Of a DNA stretch of 64,000 bases, positions 27,702-38,330 are shown one piece after another. The notes beneath the pieces are model-generated. The model had not been told where the DNA came from and did not search any database. It was given only the letters and a program-made list of their open reading frames with translations. Source of the DNA: Paracoccus onchidii (lineage in GTDB: Bacteria > Pseudomonadota > Alphaproteobacteria > Rhodobacterales > Rhodobacteraceae). Where the stretch lies: assembly GCF_028294535.1 (NCBI RefSeq), contig NZ_JAQBIE010000018.1, positions 1 through 64,000 of the forward strand. The letters run 5' to 3'. The stretch's first letter is position 1, and every line of letters starts with the position of its first letter. The translations under genes and the position numbers were made by a program.

Positions 27702-27906
27702 CCCTTCACCCGGCGGGAAACCGTTTCGGGAACCAGAACCTATGTGGTCACGATCCGGGCCGAATTATGCCCCGATCCTCTGGAATTCGCCTGTCCACCC
27801 CGATAGGGGACGGATGGGTGTGGCATTTCGCGATTCGCGCGGAGTGCCGTCGAGAAGAGGCGCAGCCGGTGGCTGCGAGTATTGACAGAGCAAGACGGGG
27901 AACCGA

Positions 27907-28278
27907 ATGCCGACAATTCAACAGCTGATCCGCAATCCGCGGCAGCCCAAAGTCAAGCGTTCAAAGTCGATGCATCTGCAGGGCAACCCGCAGAAGCGTG
28001 GCGTTTGCACGCGCGTCTACACCACGACGCCGAAGAAACCGAACTCAGCTATGCGTAAGGTGGCAAAGGTCCGCCTGACGAATGGTTTTGAGGTCATCTC
28101 CTACATTCCGGGCGAAAAGCACAACCTCCAGGAGCACAGCGTCGTGCTGATCCGTGGCGGCCGTGTAAAAGACCTTCCGGGTGTCCGTTACCACATCCTG
28201 CGCGGTGTGCTGGATACCCAGGGCGTCAAAGATCGTCGTCAGCGTCGTTCGAAATACGGCGCGAAGCGTCCGAAGTAA
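27907..28278 (+). CDS. rpsL: 30S ribosomal protein S12
   Basis: A 123-residue S12 located in the decoding centre. The streptomycin-site loops [17 protein letters not shown] and [17 protein letters not shown] are wild type in character, with lysines at both classic resistance positions and the aspartate that RimO methylthiolates in many bacteria. Pro45 in KKPNSAMRK corresponds to the proline of eukaryotic uS12 (Rps23) hydroxylated by OGFOD1/Tpa1, relevant to the oxygenase gene 4 kb downstream. First gene of the str operon. Confidence 0.98.
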   Translation: MPTIQQLIRNPRQPKVKRSKSMHLQGNPQKRGVCTRVYTTTPKKPNSAMRKVAKVRLTNGFEVISYIPGEKHNLQEHSVVLIRGGRVKDLPGVRYHILRGVLDTQGVKDRRQRRSKYGAKRPK

Positions 28279-28290
28279 GGAGAGACATCA

Positions 28291-28761
28291 ATGTCCCGTC
28301 GTCACGCCGCTGAAAAGCGCGAAGTCCTGCCCGACGCCAAATTTGGCGATCGCGTGCTGACCAAATTCATGAACAACCTGATGGTTGACGGCAAGAAATC
28401 GGTTGCCGAGCGTATCGTCTATAACGCTCTGGACCGTGTCGAGACCCGCCTCAAGCGCGAGCCGGTCGAAGTCTTCCACGAAGCACTCGACAACGTGAAA
28501 CCTTCGGTCGAAGTCCGTTCGCGCCGCGTTGGTGGTGCAACCTATCAGGTTCCGGTCGAGGTTCGCCCGACCCGCCGTGAGGCACTGGCGATCCGCTGGC
28601 TGATCACCGCGGCCAAGAACCGCAACGAAAACACCATGGAAGAACGCCTCGCCGGCGAGCTGGCCGATGCCGTCAATGGCCGCGGCACCGCTGTTAAGAA
28701 GCGCGAAGACACCCACAAGATGGCAGACGCGAACAAAGCGTTCAGCCATTACCGCTGGTAA
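28291..28761 (+). CDS. rpsG: 30S ribosomal protein S7
   Basis: A 156-residue S7, the primary binder of the 16S rRNA 3' domain. It shows [20 protein letters not shown], the [18 protein letters not shown] helix and the [16 protein letters not shown]-terminus. In E. coli S7 represses the str operon; an equivalent site between rpsL and rpsG is not obvious, since the gap is only 12 bases with a GGAGAG site. Confidence 0.98.
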   Translation: MSRRHAAEKREVLPDAKFGDRVLTKFMNNLMVDGKKSVAERIVYNALDRVETRLKREPVEVFHEALDNVKPSVEVRSRRVGGATYQVPVEVRPTRREALAIRWLITAAKNRNENTMEERLAGELADAVNGRGTAVKKREDTHKMADANKAFSHYRW

Positions 28762-28779
28762 CCGGAAGGAAGGCCCTCA

Positions 28780-30903
28780 ATGGCACGCGAGTATCCGCTT
28801 ACGCGCTATCGGAACTTTGGCATCATGGCTCACATCGATGCCGGCAAGACCACGATGACCGAGCGCATCCTGTTCTATACCGGTAAGAACCACAAAATCG
28901 GCGAAACCCATGACGGTGCCTCGACGATGGACTGGATGGAGCAGGAAGCCGAGCGCGGCATCACGATCACGTCCGCGGCAACCACCACGTTCTGGCAGCG
29001 CCAGGAAGACCCGACTGCCGAGGGCACTTCCGACACGAAGTTCCGCTTCAACATCATCGACACCCCGGGCCACGTCGACTTCACCATCGAAGTCGAACGC
29101 TCGCTGGCCGTTCTGGACGGTGCCGTCGCACTGTTGGACGGTAACGCCGGTGTCGAGCCGCAGACCGAAACCGTCTGGCGTCAGGCCGACCGCTACAAGG
29201 TTCCGCGGCTGGTCTTCGTCAACAAGATGGACAAGATCGGCGCCGACTTCTTCAACTGCGTCAAGATGGTCAAGGACCGTACCGGCGGTACGCCTTGCCC
29301 GATCGTTCTGCCCATCGGTGCGGAAGACAAGCTTGAAGGCATCATCGACCTGATCAAGATGGAAGAGTGGGTCTGGAAGGGTGAAGACCTTGGCGCAAGC
29401 TGGGTTCGTCAACCGATCCGCGAAGATCTGCAGGACATGGCCGACGAATGGCGCAACAACATGATCGAGCTTGCCGTCGAGCAAGACGATGATGCGATGG
29501 AAGCCTATCTGGAAGGCAACGAGCCTGACGAAGCGACCCTGCGTCAGTTGATCCGTAAAGGCACTCTGTCGCTGTCCTTCTTCCCGATGCTGGCTGGCTC
29601 GGCGTTCAAGAACAAGGGTGTGCAGCCGCTGCTGAACGCCGTCATCGACTTCCTGCCCGGTCCGCAAGACGTGCCGACGCTGATGGGCTTCTCGCCCGAC
29701 GATGAATCGGAAACCCGCAACATCGCCCGTCCGGCAGACGATGCAGAGCCTTTCTCGGCTCTGGCGTTCAAGATCATGAACGACCCCTTCGTCGGCTCGC
29801 TGACCTTCACCCGCATCTATTCGGGCACGGTCAAGAAGGGCGATACGATGCTGAACTCGACCAAGGGCAAGCGCGAGCGTGTCGGTCGGATGATGCTGAT
29901 GCACGCCATCAACCGTGAAGAGATCGAAGAAGCCTATGCAGGCGACATCATCGCGCTTGCAGGCCTGAAGGAAACGACCACGGGCGACACGCTGAGCGAT
30001 CCGTCCAAGCAGGTCGTTCTGGAAACCATGACCTTCCCCGATCCCGTTATCGAGATCGCGGTCGAGCCGAAATCCAAGGCTGACCAGGAAAAAATGGGTC
30101 TGGCACTTCAGCGTCTGGCCGCCGAAGATCCGTCCTTCCGCGTCGAAACCGATCTGGAATCGGGTCAGACGATCATGAAGGGCATGGGCGAACTTCACCT
30201 CGACATCCTGGTCGACCGCATGAAGCGCGAGTTCAAGGTCGAGGCGAATATCGGTGCGCCGCAGGTGGCCTATCGCGAAACCATCTCGTCGGAAGCCGAG
30301 ATCGACTACACGCACAAGAAACAAACCGGTGGTACCGGCCAGTTCGCCCGCGTGAAGCTGATCATCACCCCGACCGAGCCGGGCGAAGGCTACAGCTTTG
30401 AAAGCCGTATCGTTGGTGGTTCCGTTCCCAAGGAATACATCCCGGGTGTCGAAAAAGGCATCAAGTCGGTGATGGATTCGGGTCCGCTGGCGGGCTTCCC
30501 CGTGATCGACTTCAAGGTTGCACTGATCGACGGTGCCTTCCACGACGTCGACTCGTCGGTCCTGGCCTTCGAAATCGCCTCGCGCGCAGCAATGCGTGAA
30601 GGTCTTCGCAAGGCGGGTGCGAAACTGCTGGAACCGATCATGAAGGTCGAAGTCGTGACGCCGGAAGAATATACCGGTTCGATCATCGGCGACCTGACCA
30701 GCCGTCGCGGCATGGTTCGCGGGCAGGATGCACGTGGCAACGCCAACGTCATCGACGCCTTCGTTCCGCTGGCCAACATGTTCGGCTACATCAACAACCT
30801 GCGTTCGATGTCGTCGGGCCGTGCGGTGTTCACCATGCAGTTCGACCACTACGAGGGCGTGCCGCAGAACATCTCGGACGAGATCCAGAAGAAATACGCA
30901 TAA
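28780..30903 (+). CDS. fusA: elongation factor G
   Basis: A 707-residue translocation GTPase. G1 is AHIDAGKTT near residue 17, switch I ends [11 protein letters not shown]3 is DTPGHVDF and G4 is NKMD; domains II to V follow with [11 protein letters not shown] and [13 protein letters not shown]. Length and the single full copy in the str operon indicate canonical EF-G rather than the stress paralogues. The start has a GGAAGGAAGG site. It is separated from the EF-Tu gene by a REP-like double hairpin. Confidence 0.98.
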   Translation: MAREYPLTRYRNFGIMAHIDAGKTTMTERILFYTGKNHKIGETHDGASTMDWMEQEAERGITITSAATTTFWQRQEDPTAEGTSDTKFRFNIIDTPGHVDFTIEVERSLAVLDGAVALLDGNAGVEPQTETVWRQADRYKVPRLVFVNKMDKIGADFFNCVKMVKDRTGGTPCPIVLPIGAEDKLEGIIDLIKMEEWVWKGEDLGASWVRQPIREDLQDMADEWRNNMIELAVEQDDDAMEAYLEGNEPDEATLRQLIRKGTLSLSFFPMLAGSAFKNKGVQPLLNAVIDFLPGPQDVPTLMGFSPDDESETRNIARPADDAEPFSALAFKIMNDPFVGSLTFTRIYSGTVKKGDTMLNSTKGKRERVGRMMLMHAINREEIEEAYAGDIIALAGLKETTTGDTLSDPSKQVVLETMTFPDPVIEIAVEPKSKADQEKMGLALQRLAAEDPSFRVETDLESGQTIMKGMGELHLDILVDRMKREFKVEANIGAPQVAYRETISSEAEIDYTHKKQTGGTGQFARVKLIITPTEPGEGYSFESRIVGGSVPKEYIPGVEKGIKSVMDSGPLAGFPVIDFKVALIDGAFHDVDSSVLAFEIASRAAMREGLRKAGAKLLEPIMKVEVVTPEEYTGSIIGDLTSRRGMVRGQDARGNANVIDAFVPLANMFGYINNLRSMSSGRAVFTMQFDHYEGVPQNISDEIQKKYA

Positions 30904-30907
30904 GGGC

Positions 30908-30961
30908 GGTGCGCTTCGGCGCACCCTACCACCTCACGTAGGGTGCGTGCTTGCACGCACC
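30908..30961 (+). repeat. REP-like double hairpin between fusA and tuf
   Basis: Two hairpins face each other: GGTGCGC-TTCG-GCGCACC (a UUCG tetraloop) and GGTGCGTGC-TT-GCACGCACC. The inner flanks CGCACCCTAC and GTAGGGTGCG are also complementary, so the element can fold as a pair of hairpins or one long stem. The layout matches REP/BIME-type intergenic repeats made by RAYT transposases. No RAYT gene is in the window. It sits 23 bases before the tuf start and may stabilise the mRNA or tune expression. Confidence 0.75.
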
Positions 30962-30983
30962 GTCACATGAAAAGGAGCCAATC

Positions 30984-32159
<1,176 letters not shown>

Positions 32160-32181
32160 TCCGCAAGGATATCGCGAAAGA

Positions 32182-32208
32182 GGGGCCGTCCGGATGGGCG
32201 GCCCCTTT
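32182..32208 (+). terminator. intrinsic terminator of the str operon
   Basis: The same 10-bp stem, GGAT loop and short T-run as after tuf copy 1. It separates the str operon from the oxygenase gene. Confidence 0.8.
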
Positions 32209-32290
32209 GCGTTGAAAACAACGACAAACAAATCAGAAAATCAAAAAAAAACGGATCCCGAGGGTCGCCTTAACCTTGCGGCAAAAAAAC

Positions 32291-32319
32291 TTCGTTCTCT
32301 TGTGATCCCGTTCTATGAT
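32291..32319 (+). promoter_or_regulatory. candidate promoter of the oxygenase gene
   Basis: TATGAT is a good -10 element with TTCGTT 17 bases upstream as a poor -35. If used, transcription would begin near 32326, which rules out the first in-frame ATG at 32315 and favours the later start. The surrounding A-rich sequence is unlike the rest of the block. Confidence 0.4.
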
Positions 32320-32356
32320 ACCGGACGATTCGGTAACTAATGAATGGTATGATTGC

Positions 32357-33196
32357 ATGACCGGCCCCACCTATCCGATGGACCCTGATACCTATCTGGC
32401 AGACAACAAGAAAGCCGCTGAAATCGGCGGTAAATTTGCCGAGGAATATCAAAGCGGCCAACCTTATAATCACATCTGCATCGACAATTTTCTTGATGAG
32501 AAGCTGATCGATCAGGTGAAAGCAGATCTGATGGTGTTGCCGGAAGCGGAAACCAGCTTCAATCGCGCGCAGGAACGGCTGAAAACCTCGTATGTCCCCG
32601 AGCGCCTGCCCAAGGGCACCCGTGACCTGTTCTATGCCTTGAACTCGCGTCCCTTCTTGCTGTTCCTCGAACAGATGACCGGAATCAAGGGGTTGATTCC
32701 CGACCCCTATTTTATTGGCGCGGGCATTCACAAAACCCAGAATGGTGGCCATCTCGACATCCACGCGGATTTCAACCTGCATGGGCCGATGCAACTGGAA
32801 CGCCGGCTGAACGTGCTGATCTATCTGAACGACGATTGGAAGGAAGAGTGGGGCGGCTGTTTCGAGATCTGGAACAATGACATGACCCAGATGGTCAAGC
32901 GTTTCGCCCCGCTACGCAATCGGATGGTTTGCTTCAGCACCAGTTCGACCAGCATGCATGGCAATCCGGAGCCGGTAAACCACCCCGAAGGCGAGCCGCG
33001 CCAATCCATCGCCCTGTATTATTACACCGCGACCTGGGATGAGAGCCGCAAGGAACACGGGACCATCTTCAAGCCTCGTCCCGGCAGTGTCGATGACGCG
33101 GACCGCGCTTCGAAACGCCATGAATTCGTCAAGGATCTGTTGCCGCCCGCGCTGCATCGCAAGATTGGCCACCGGCTTCGCCGTATCGGATTATAG
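32357..33196 (+). CDS. 2-oxoglutarate/Fe(II)-dependent oxygenase, prolyl hydroxylase-like
   Basis: A 279-residue protein of the 2OG-Fe(II) oxygenase superfamily (PF13640-like jelly roll). The facial triad can be placed: His136 and Asp138 in GGHLDIHADFN, and His201 in SSTSMHGNPEPV; Arg215 in GEPRQSIALYYY should bind the 2-oxoglutarate carboxylate. The RRLNVLIYLN and EWGGCFEIWN strands match the Tpa1/OGFOD1/SM-20 type of prolyl hydroxylase. The start is uncertain (ATGs at 32315, 32357 and 32378), with no strong binding site. It is a single gene with its own putative promoter, between the str terminator and the S10 promoter. A protein substrate such as EF-Tu or S12 is a hypothesis; small-molecule or glycan substrates are possible. 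Confidence 0.82.
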   Translation: MTGPTYPMDPDTYLADNKKAAEIGGKFAEEYQSGQPYNHICIDNFLDEKLIDQVKADLMVLPEAETSFNRAQERLKTSYVPERLPKGTRDLFYALNSRPFLLFLEQMTGIKGLIPDPYFIGAGIHKTQNGGHLDIHADFNLHGPMQLERRLNVLIYLNDDWKEEWGGCFEIWNNDMTQMVKRFAPLRNRMVCFSTSSTSMHGNPEPVNHPEGEPRQSIALYYYTATWDESRKEHGTIFKPRPGSVDDADRASKRHEFVKDLLPPALHRKIGHRLRRIGL

Positions 33197-33227
33197 GCGA
33201 TCTGCGCCTGAGCCAGGGCGTGCATTA

Positions 33228-33269
33228 CAGGCCCCGAATTTCAGGCCCCGAAATTCAGGCCCGGACCGG
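33228..33269 (+). repeat. three 14-base tandem repeats upstream of the S10 promoter
   Basis: Two near-perfect copies (CAGGCCCCGAATTT and CAGGCCCCGAAATT) and a third, degenerate one (CAGGCCCGGACCGG) abut the -35 box. They could be a protein-binding array or simple slippage. Confidence 0.6.
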
Positions 33270-33270
33270 G

Positions 33271-33299
33271 TTGACAGAAATCGACGGCGCGGGCATAAG
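33271..33299 (+). promoter_or_regulatory. sigma-70 promoter of the S10 operon
   Basis: TTGACA and CATAAG are separated by 17 bases. Transcription would start near 33306, giving an rpsJ leader of about 155 bases that contains a terminator-like hairpin. Confidence 0.65.
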
Positions 33300-33350
33300 C
33301 GGCCATCGCAGCGGTCCGGCCTGTAACTGGAAAGAATCGCTTGCAGTAAA

Positions 33351-33387
33351 CGAGGTCGCCCGATATAGGGCGGCCTCGCTATTTTTT
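33351..33387 (+). terminator. attenuator-like terminator in the S10 leader
   Basis: CGAGGTCGCCC and GGGCGGCCTCG form an 11-bp stem (one T-G pair) with loop GATATA, followed after CTA by TTTTTT. It lies about 45 bases downstream of the predicted start and 74 bases before rpsJ. It can serve as terminator of the oxygenase gene and as an attenuator for the S10 operon. Confidence 0.8.
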
Positions 33388-33460
33388 ACGGTTCGACGCT
33401 GGCGATGCGTGGTGTGTTGTCAGCCTCTCAACTGGAACTCCCCGTCTAGAGGGATGACGT

Positions 33461-33769
33461 ATGCAAAGCCAAAACATCCGTATCCGGCTGAAGGCGTTCG
33501 ATTACCGCGTGCTGGATGCAAGCACCCAGGAAATCGTCAACACCGCCAAGCGCACCGGCGCGACCGTTCGCGGCCCGATTCCGCTGCCGAACAAGATCGA
33601 GAAATTCACCGTTCTGCGTGGTCCGCATATCGACAAGAAATCGCGCGACCAGTGGGAAATCCGCACGCACAAGCGTCTGCTGGACATCGTTGACCCGACG
33701 CCGCAGACCGTTGACGCCCTGATGAAGCTCGACCTCGCCGCCGGCGTTGACGTCGAGATCAAAGTCTAA
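33461..33769 (+). CDS. rpsJ: 30S ribosomal protein S10
   Basis: A 102-residue S10 (NusE) with [41 protein letters not shown] and the [17 protein letters not shown] hallmark. It is both a 30S head protein and a partner of NusB/NusG in antitermination. First gene of the S10 operon. Confidence 0.98.
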   Translation: MQSQNIRIRLKAFDYRVLDASTQEIVNTAKRTGATVRGPIPLPNKIEKFTVLRGPHIDKKSRDQWEIRTHKRLLDIVDPTPQTVDALMKLDLAAGVDVEIKV

Positions 33770-33781
33770 GGGGGACGAAAC

Positions 33782-34645
33782 ATGCTGCGTACTGGTGTTA
33801 TCGCCAAGAAACTGGGCATGACCCGGCTGTTCCTCGAGGATGGCCGTCAGGTTCCGGTGACCGTCCTGCAACTGGACAATCTGCAAGTCGTGGCTCAGCG
33901 CACGTCCGAAGTTGACGGCTATACCGCCGTTCAGCTGGGCGCCGGCGTTGCCAAGGCCAAGCGCACGACCGCCGCAATGCGCGGTCACTTTGCCAAGGCT
34001 TCGGTTGCTCCCAAGCGCAAGATCGCGGAATTCCGCGTTGCCGAAGAAAACCTGATCAATGTCGGTGAGGAAATCACGGCTGACCACTATTTCGAAGGTC
34101 AGTTCGTCGACATCGCCGGCACCTCGATCGGTAAGGGCTTTGCGGGTGCCATGAAGCGCCACAACTTTGGTGGTCTGCGCGCCTCGCACGGCGTGTCGAT
34201 CAGCCACCGCTCGCACGGTTCGACCGGTCAGTGTCAGGATCCGGGCAAGGTCTTCAAGGGCAAGAAAATGGCTGGTCACCTGGGTGCCGTGCGCGTCACG
34301 ACCCAGAACCTGCAGGTTGTCCGCACCGACGCCGACCGTGGCCTGATCATGGTCAAGGGCTCGGTTCCGGGTTCGAAAGGTGGCTGGGTCACCGTCAAGG
34401 ACGCCGTCAAGAAAGTCCTGCCCGAGAACGTGATCTTCCCTGCGGCTCTGAAATCCGCTGCGGATGAAGCCAAGCGTTTGGCCGAAGAAGCTGCTGCACA
34501 AGCCGCTGCCGAGGAAGAGGCCGCCCGTCAGGCAGCCGAAGCCGAAGCCGCCGCCGCTGAAGAAGCTGCGCTGAAGGAAGCCGAAGCCTCGATCGAGGCT
34601 GAAAAGGCAACCGACGGCGCTGCTGCGCCGGAAGGAGACAAGTGA
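33782..34645 (+). CDS. rplC: 50S ribosomal protein L3 with long C-terminal extension
   Basis: A 287-residue L3, against about 209 residues in E. coli. The core is normal: [16 protein letters not shown], the peptidyl-transferase-centre loop [21 protein letters not shown] is conserved with the Gln that PrmB methylates in E. coli, and [19 protein letters not shown] follows. From about residue 222 the protein continues as a charged Ala/Glu-rich helix-like tail ([20 protein letters not shown]). Such tails occur in Rhodobacterales; their function is unknown. The stop overlaps the rplD start (TGATG). Confidence 0.96.
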   Translation: MLRTGVIAKKLGMTRLFLEDGRQVPVTVLQLDNLQVVAQRTSEVDGYTAVQLGAGVAKAKRTTAAMRGHFAKASVAPKRKIAEFRVAEENLINVGEEITADHYFEGQFVDIAGTSIGKGFAGAMKRHNFGGLRASHGVSISHRSHGSTGQCQDPGKVFKGKKMAGHLGAVRVTTQNLQVVRTDADRGLIMVKGSVPGSKGGWVTVKDAVKKVLPENVIFPAALKSAADEAKRLAEEAAAQAAAEEEAARQAAEAEAAAAEEAALKEAEASIEAEKATDGAAAPEGDK

Positions 34646-35265
34646 TGAAACTTGATGTGATCAAGCTGGATTCCGGCAAAGCCGGATCGATCGATCTGGC
34701 CGACGACGTGTTCGGCCTGGCGCCGCGCGGCGATCTGCTACAGCGCGTTGTTCGCTGGCAGCGCGCCAAGGCGCAGGCAGGTACACACTCGGTTCTGACC
34801 AAATCCGAGGTCAGCTACTCGACCAAGAAGATCTATCGCCAAAAGGGCACCGGCGGCGCGCGTCACGGTTCCAAGAAGGCGCCGATCTTCCGTCACGGTG
34901 GTGTCTACAAAGGGCCGACCCCGCGTTCGCATGCGTTCGATCTGCCCAAGAAGGTCCGCGCCCTGGGCCTGAAGCACGCGTTGTCGGCAAAAGCCACCGC
35001 AGGTGAGCTGGTCGTGGTCGAGGATCTGAACCTGACCGACGCCAAGACCTCGGCAGTCGCCAAGGCCGTCAAGGAAAACGGTTGGAAGCGTGTGCTGGTG
35101 ATCGACGGTGCCGAAGTCAACGAAGGCTTCGCCCGTGCCGCGCGCAACATCGAAGGCGTGGACATCCTGCCTTCGATGGGTGCCAATGTCTATGACATCC
35201 TGAAGCGTGATACCCTTGTCATCACGCGGGCTGGTGTCGAAGCTCTGGAGGCTCGCCTGAAATGA
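34645..35265 (+). CDS. rplD: 50S ribosomal protein L4
   Basis: A 206-residue L4 with the exit-tunnel loop [21 protein letters not shown] and the [16 protein letters not shown] segment. In E. coli L4 also attenuates transcription of the S10 operon through its leader, making the hairpin before rpsJ of interest here. The ATG overlapping the rplC stop is chosen over the GTG one codon earlier. Confidence 0.97.
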   Translation: MKLDVIKLDSGKAGSIDLADDVFGLAPRGDLLQRVVRWQRAKAQAGTHSVLTKSEVSYSTKKIYRQKGTGGARHGSKKAPIFRHGGVYKGPTPRSHAFDLPKKVRALGLKHALSAKATAGELVVVEDLNLTDAKTSAVAKAVKENGWKRVLVIDGAEVNEGFARAARNIEGVDILPSMGANVYDILKRDTLVITRAGVEALEARLK

Positions 35266-35558
35266 GCGCGAAACCCGAACATTACGATGTGATCGTCAAG
35301 CCGATCATCACCGAAAAAGCCACGCTGGCTTCGGAAAACAACGGCGTTGTTTTCCAGGTGACCAACGACTCGACCAAGCCTCAGATCAAGGAAGCCGTCG
35401 AGACCCTGTTTGGCGTCAAGGTAAAGGCCGTGAACACGACCATTACCAAAGGCAAGCAAAAGCGTTTCCGCGGCCAGCTTGGCCGTCGCAGCGACGTCAA
35501 GAAAGCCTATGTGACCCTCGAAGAGGGGAACACTATCGACGTCTCGACCGGACTTTGA
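35262..35558 (+). CDS. rplW: 50S ribosomal protein L23
   Basis: A 98-residue L23 with the conserved [15 protein letters not shown] start and [23 protein letters not shown]. It lines the exit tunnel rim and docks SRP and trigger factor. Its ATG overlaps the rplD stop (ATGA). Confidence 0.98.
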   Translation: MSAKPEHYDVIVKPIITEKATLASENNGVVFQVTNDSTKPQIKEAVETLFGVKVKAVNTTITKGKQKRFRGQLGRRSDVKKAYVTLEEGNTIDVSTGL

Positions 35559-35573
35559 TAGTAGATCGCGAAT

Positions 35574-35602
35574 CTGCGGCCCCGGACTATCCGGGGCCGC
35601 AG
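35574..35602 (+). terminator. hairpin between rplW and rplB
   Basis: CTGCGGCCCCGG and CCGGGGCCGCAG make a perfect 12-bp stem with loop ACTAT. Only a short ATTTT follows, so partial termination or an mRNA processing/stability element inside the S10 operon is more likely than full termination. Confidence 0.6.
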
Positions 35603-35654
35603 GTCATTTTGAAGAAACGGACCACCTCGGTCCAAAGCAACGGAAGACAGAAAG

Positions 35655-36494
35655 ATGGCATTGAAGTCGTATAAACCGACGACGCCTGGCCAGCGCGGGC
35701 TGGTTCTGATCGACCGTTCGGAGCTTTGGAAAGGTCGCCCGGTCAAGGCCCTCACGGAAGGCTTGACCAAGAAAGGCGGCCGGAACAACACCGGACGGAT
35801 CACCATGCGCCGCAAAGGCGGCGGGGCAAAGCGCCTGTATCGCATCGTCGATTTCAAGCGCAACAAATTCGACGTGACCGCGGTGGTCGAGCGGATCGAA
35901 TACGATCCCAACCGGACCGCATTCATCGCGTTGGTCAGCTATGAAGACGGCGAGCGCGCCTATATCCTTGCGCCGCAGCGTCTGGCAGTCGGCGACAAGA
36001 TCGTTGCAGGCACCAAGGTCGACGTGAAACCCGGCAACGCCATGCCTTTCAGCGGCATGCCGATCGGTACGATCGTGCACAATGTCGAGCTGAAGCCCGG
36101 CAAAGGCGGCCAGATCGCACGTTCCGCCGGCACCTATGCGCAGTTCGTCGGTCGTGATGGCGGTTACGCGCAGATCCGCCTGTCCTCGGGCGAATTGCGC
36201 CTGGTGCGTCAGGAATGCATGGCCACCATCGGTGCCGTGTCGAATGCCGACCATTCGAACCAGAACCTCGGCAAGGCCGGCCGCAACCGCCACAAGGGCA
36301 TCCGCCCGAGCGTTCGCGGCGTTTCGATGAACCCGATCGACCACCCCCATGGTGGTGGTGAGGGCCGCACTTCGGGTGGCCGCACGCCGGTTACGCCTTG
36401 GGGTAAAGACACCAAGGGCAAGAAAACCCGCAGCAACAAGGCGACCGACAAGTATATTCTGCGGTCGCGTCACGCGAAGAAGAAGGGGCGTTAA
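35655..36494 (+). CDS. rplB: 50S ribosomal protein L2
   Basis: A 279-residue L2 required for subunit joining and peptidyl transfer. It contains [20 protein letters not shown] and the [20 protein letters not shown] stretch with the critical histidine, ending in [20 protein letters not shown] region precedes the ATG. Confidence 0.98.
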   Translation: MALKSYKPTTPGQRGLVLIDRSELWKGRPVKALTEGLTKKGGRNNTGRITMRRKGGGAKRLYRIVDFKRNKFDVTAVVERIEYDPNRTAFIALVSYEDGERAYILAPQRLAVGDKIVAGTKVDVKPGNAMPFSGMPIGTIVHNVELKPGKGGQIARSAGTYAQFVGRDGGYAQIRLSSGELRLVRQECMATIGAVSNADHSNQNLGKAGRNRHKGIRPSVRGVSMNPIDHPHGGGEGRTSGGRTPVTPWGKDTKGKKTRSNKATDKYILRSRHAKKKGR

Positions 36495-36497
36495 CCA

Positions 36498-36776
36498 ATG
36501 GCACGTTCTGTTTGGAAGGGCCCCTTTGTTGACGCCTATGTGCTCAAGAAAGCGGAAAAAGCCCGCGAGGCGGGGAAATCCGACGTTATCAAGATCTGGT
36601 CGCGTCGTTCCACCATCCTGCCGCAATTTGTCGGCCTGACCTTTGGTGTCTATAACGGGCAGAAGCATATCCCCGTTGCCATCACCGAAGACATGATCGG
36701 CCAGAAATTCGGTGAATATTCGCCCACCCGGACCTATTACGGTCACGCGGCGGACAAGAAAGCCAAGAGGAAGTAA
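36498..36776 (+). CDS. rpsS: 30S ribosomal protein S19
   Basis: A 92-residue S19 with [36 protein letters not shown] and the FSPTR-like [20 protein letters not shown] end. It sits in the 30S head near the A-site finger. It follows rplB after three bases. Confidence 0.98.
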   Translation: MARSVWKGPFVDAYVLKKAEKAREAGKSDVIKIWSRRSTILPQFVGLTFGVYNGQKHIPVAITEDMIGQKFGEYSPTRTYYGHAADKKAKRK

Positions 36777-36781
36777 TCGTC

Positions 36782-37162
36782 ATGGGTAAGGAACAGAATC
36801 CGCGCCGCGTGGCGGAGAACGAAGCGTTCGCCAAGATCAAGATGCTTCGCACCTCGCCGCAAAAGCTGAACCTTGTGGCTCAGCTGATCCGGGGCAAGAA
36901 AGTCGACAAGGCGCTGTCCGACCTGACTTTCTCGCACAAGCGTATCGCTGGTGACGTGAAGAAATGCCTTCAGTCCGCCATCGCGAATGCCGAGAACAAC
37001 CACGGTCTGGACGTTGACAACCTGGTTGTCGCCGAAGCCTGGGTTGGCAAGAACCTGGTGATGAAGCGTGGCCGTCCGCGGGCACGTGGCCGCTATGGCA
37101 AGATCATGAAGCCGTTTTCGGAAATCACCATCAAGGTGCGCCAAGTCGAGGAGCAAGCGTAA
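36782..37162 (+). CDS. rplV: 50S ribosomal protein L22
   Basis: A 126-residue L22 with [33 protein letters not shown] and the tunnel-lining hairpin [16 protein letters not shown], whose sequence is wild type in character for macrolide action. The last base of its stop is the first base of the rpsC start. Confidence 0.98.
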   Translation: MGKEQNPRRVAENEAFAKIKMLRTSPQKLNLVAQLIRGKKVDKALSDLTFSHKRIAGDVKKCLQSAIANAENNHGLDVDNLVVAEAWVGKNLVMKRGRPRARGRYGKIMKPFSEITIKVRQVEEQA

Positions 37163-37872
37163 TGGGTCAGAAGGTTAACCCGATCGGGATGCGCCTCCAG
37201 GTCAACCGCACCTGGGACAGCCGTTGGTATGCCGACGACAAGGAATATGGCGATCTGCTGCTTGAAGACCTGAAGATTCGGGAATTCATCAAGAAAGAAG
37301 CAAAGCAGGCCGGCATCAGCCGTGTCATCATCGAGCGTCCGCACAAGAAATGCCGCGTGACCATTCACGCCGCACGTCCCGGCGTGATCATCGGCAAAAA
37401 AGGCGCCGATATCGAAGTGCTGCGCAAGAAGCTTGGCGCATTCACCAGTTCGGAACTGCACCTGAACATCGTCGAAGTCCGCAAGCCGGAAATCGACGCT
37501 GCCCTGGTTGCGGAATCGATCGCTCAGCAGCTGGAGCGCCGTGTGTCGTTCCGTCGCGCGATGAAGCGTTCGGTCCAGAACGCCATGCGCATGGGCGCGT
37601 TGGGCATTCGTGTGAACGTTGCCGGTCGTCTGGGCGGTGCCGAGATCGCACGGACCGAATGGTATCGCGAAGGCCGTGTGCCGCTGCACACCCTGCGCGC
37701 CGACATCGATTACGCGCTGTGCGAAGCCTCGACCCCTTACGGGATCATCGGGGTGAAAGTGTGGATCTTCAAGGGCGAGATCATGGAGCATGACCCGCAG
37801 GCTCGCGACCGCAAGGCCGCCGAGGCTCAGGAAGGTCCGGCTCCGCGTGGTCCGCGCCGCGACGCCCGGTAA
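37162..37872 (+). CDS. rpsC: 30S ribosomal protein S3
   Basis: A 236-residue S3 with the N-terminal [11 protein letters not shown], a KH domain around [21 protein letters not shown] and the [22 protein letters not shown]-terminal domain, ending in a short Pro/Arg-rich tail. It shapes the mRNA entry pore. Coupled to rplV by TAATG. Confidence 0.98.
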   Translation: MGQKVNPIGMRLQVNRTWDSRWYADDKEYGDLLLEDLKIREFIKKEAKQAGISRVIIERPHKKCRVTIHAARPGVIIGKKGADIEVLRKKLGAFTSSELHLNIVEVRKPEIDAALVAESIAQQLERRVSFRRAMKRSVQNAMRMGALGIRVNVAGRLGGAEIARTEWYREGRVPLHTLRADIDYALCEASTPYGIIGVKVWIFKGEIMEHDPQARDRKAAEAQEGPAPRGPRRDAR

Positions 37873-37884
37873 GGAGAACGACAA

Positions 37885-38298
37885 ATGCTGCAACCGAAAC
37901 GGACGAAGTTCCGCAAACAGCACAAGGGCCGGATTCATGGCAACGCAAAGGGCGGCTTCGAGCTGAACTTTGGTTCCTTTGCCCTGAAAGCTGTCGAGCC
38001 CGAGCGCGTCACCGCGCGCCAGATCGAAGCGGCGCGCCGCGCGATCACCCGCCACATGAAGCGTCAAGGCCGCGTCTGGATCCGGATTTTCCCGGATCTG
38101 CCCGTGTCCTCGAAGCCGACCGAAGTGCGGATGGGTAAAGGTAAGGGTTCTGTCGATTTCTGGGCCGCCCGGGTTCACCCCGGCCGGATCATGTTCGAGA
38201 TCGACGGCGTTTCCGACACCATCGCCCGCGAGGCTCTGCGCCTGGGTGCGATGAAGCTGCCGGTCCAGACCCGTATCGTCGAGCGCGAAGACTGGTAA
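37885..38298 (+). CDS. rplP: 50S ribosomal protein L16
   Basis: A 137-residue L16 with [40 protein letters not shown] and [15 protein letters not shown]. It positions tRNA in the A site. In E. coli its Arg81 is hydroxylated by the 2OG oxygenase RoxA (YcfD); the equivalent MGKGKGS loop is present here. An AAGGAGAA site precedes the ATG. Confidence 0.98.
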   Translation: MLQPKRTKFRKQHKGRIHGNAKGGFELNFGSFALKAVEPERVTARQIEAARRAITRHMKRQGRVWIRIFPDLPVSSKPTEVRMGKGKGSVDFWAARVHPGRIMFEIDGVSDTIAREALRLGAMKLPVQTRIVEREDW

Positions 38299-38330
38299 GA
38301 TCGGGGCGACAGCCCGATTGAGAAAAAACG

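Noticed and set aside
30951..30983. An upstream start for tuf copy 2 adding 11 residues
   Set aside because: It lies in the REP-like hairpin; the ATG at 30984 has a strong ribosome-binding site and equals copy 1.
33228..33269. Could the 14-base tandem repeats be a CRISPR fragment?
   Set aside because: The repeats touch each other with no spacers, and there are no cas genes.
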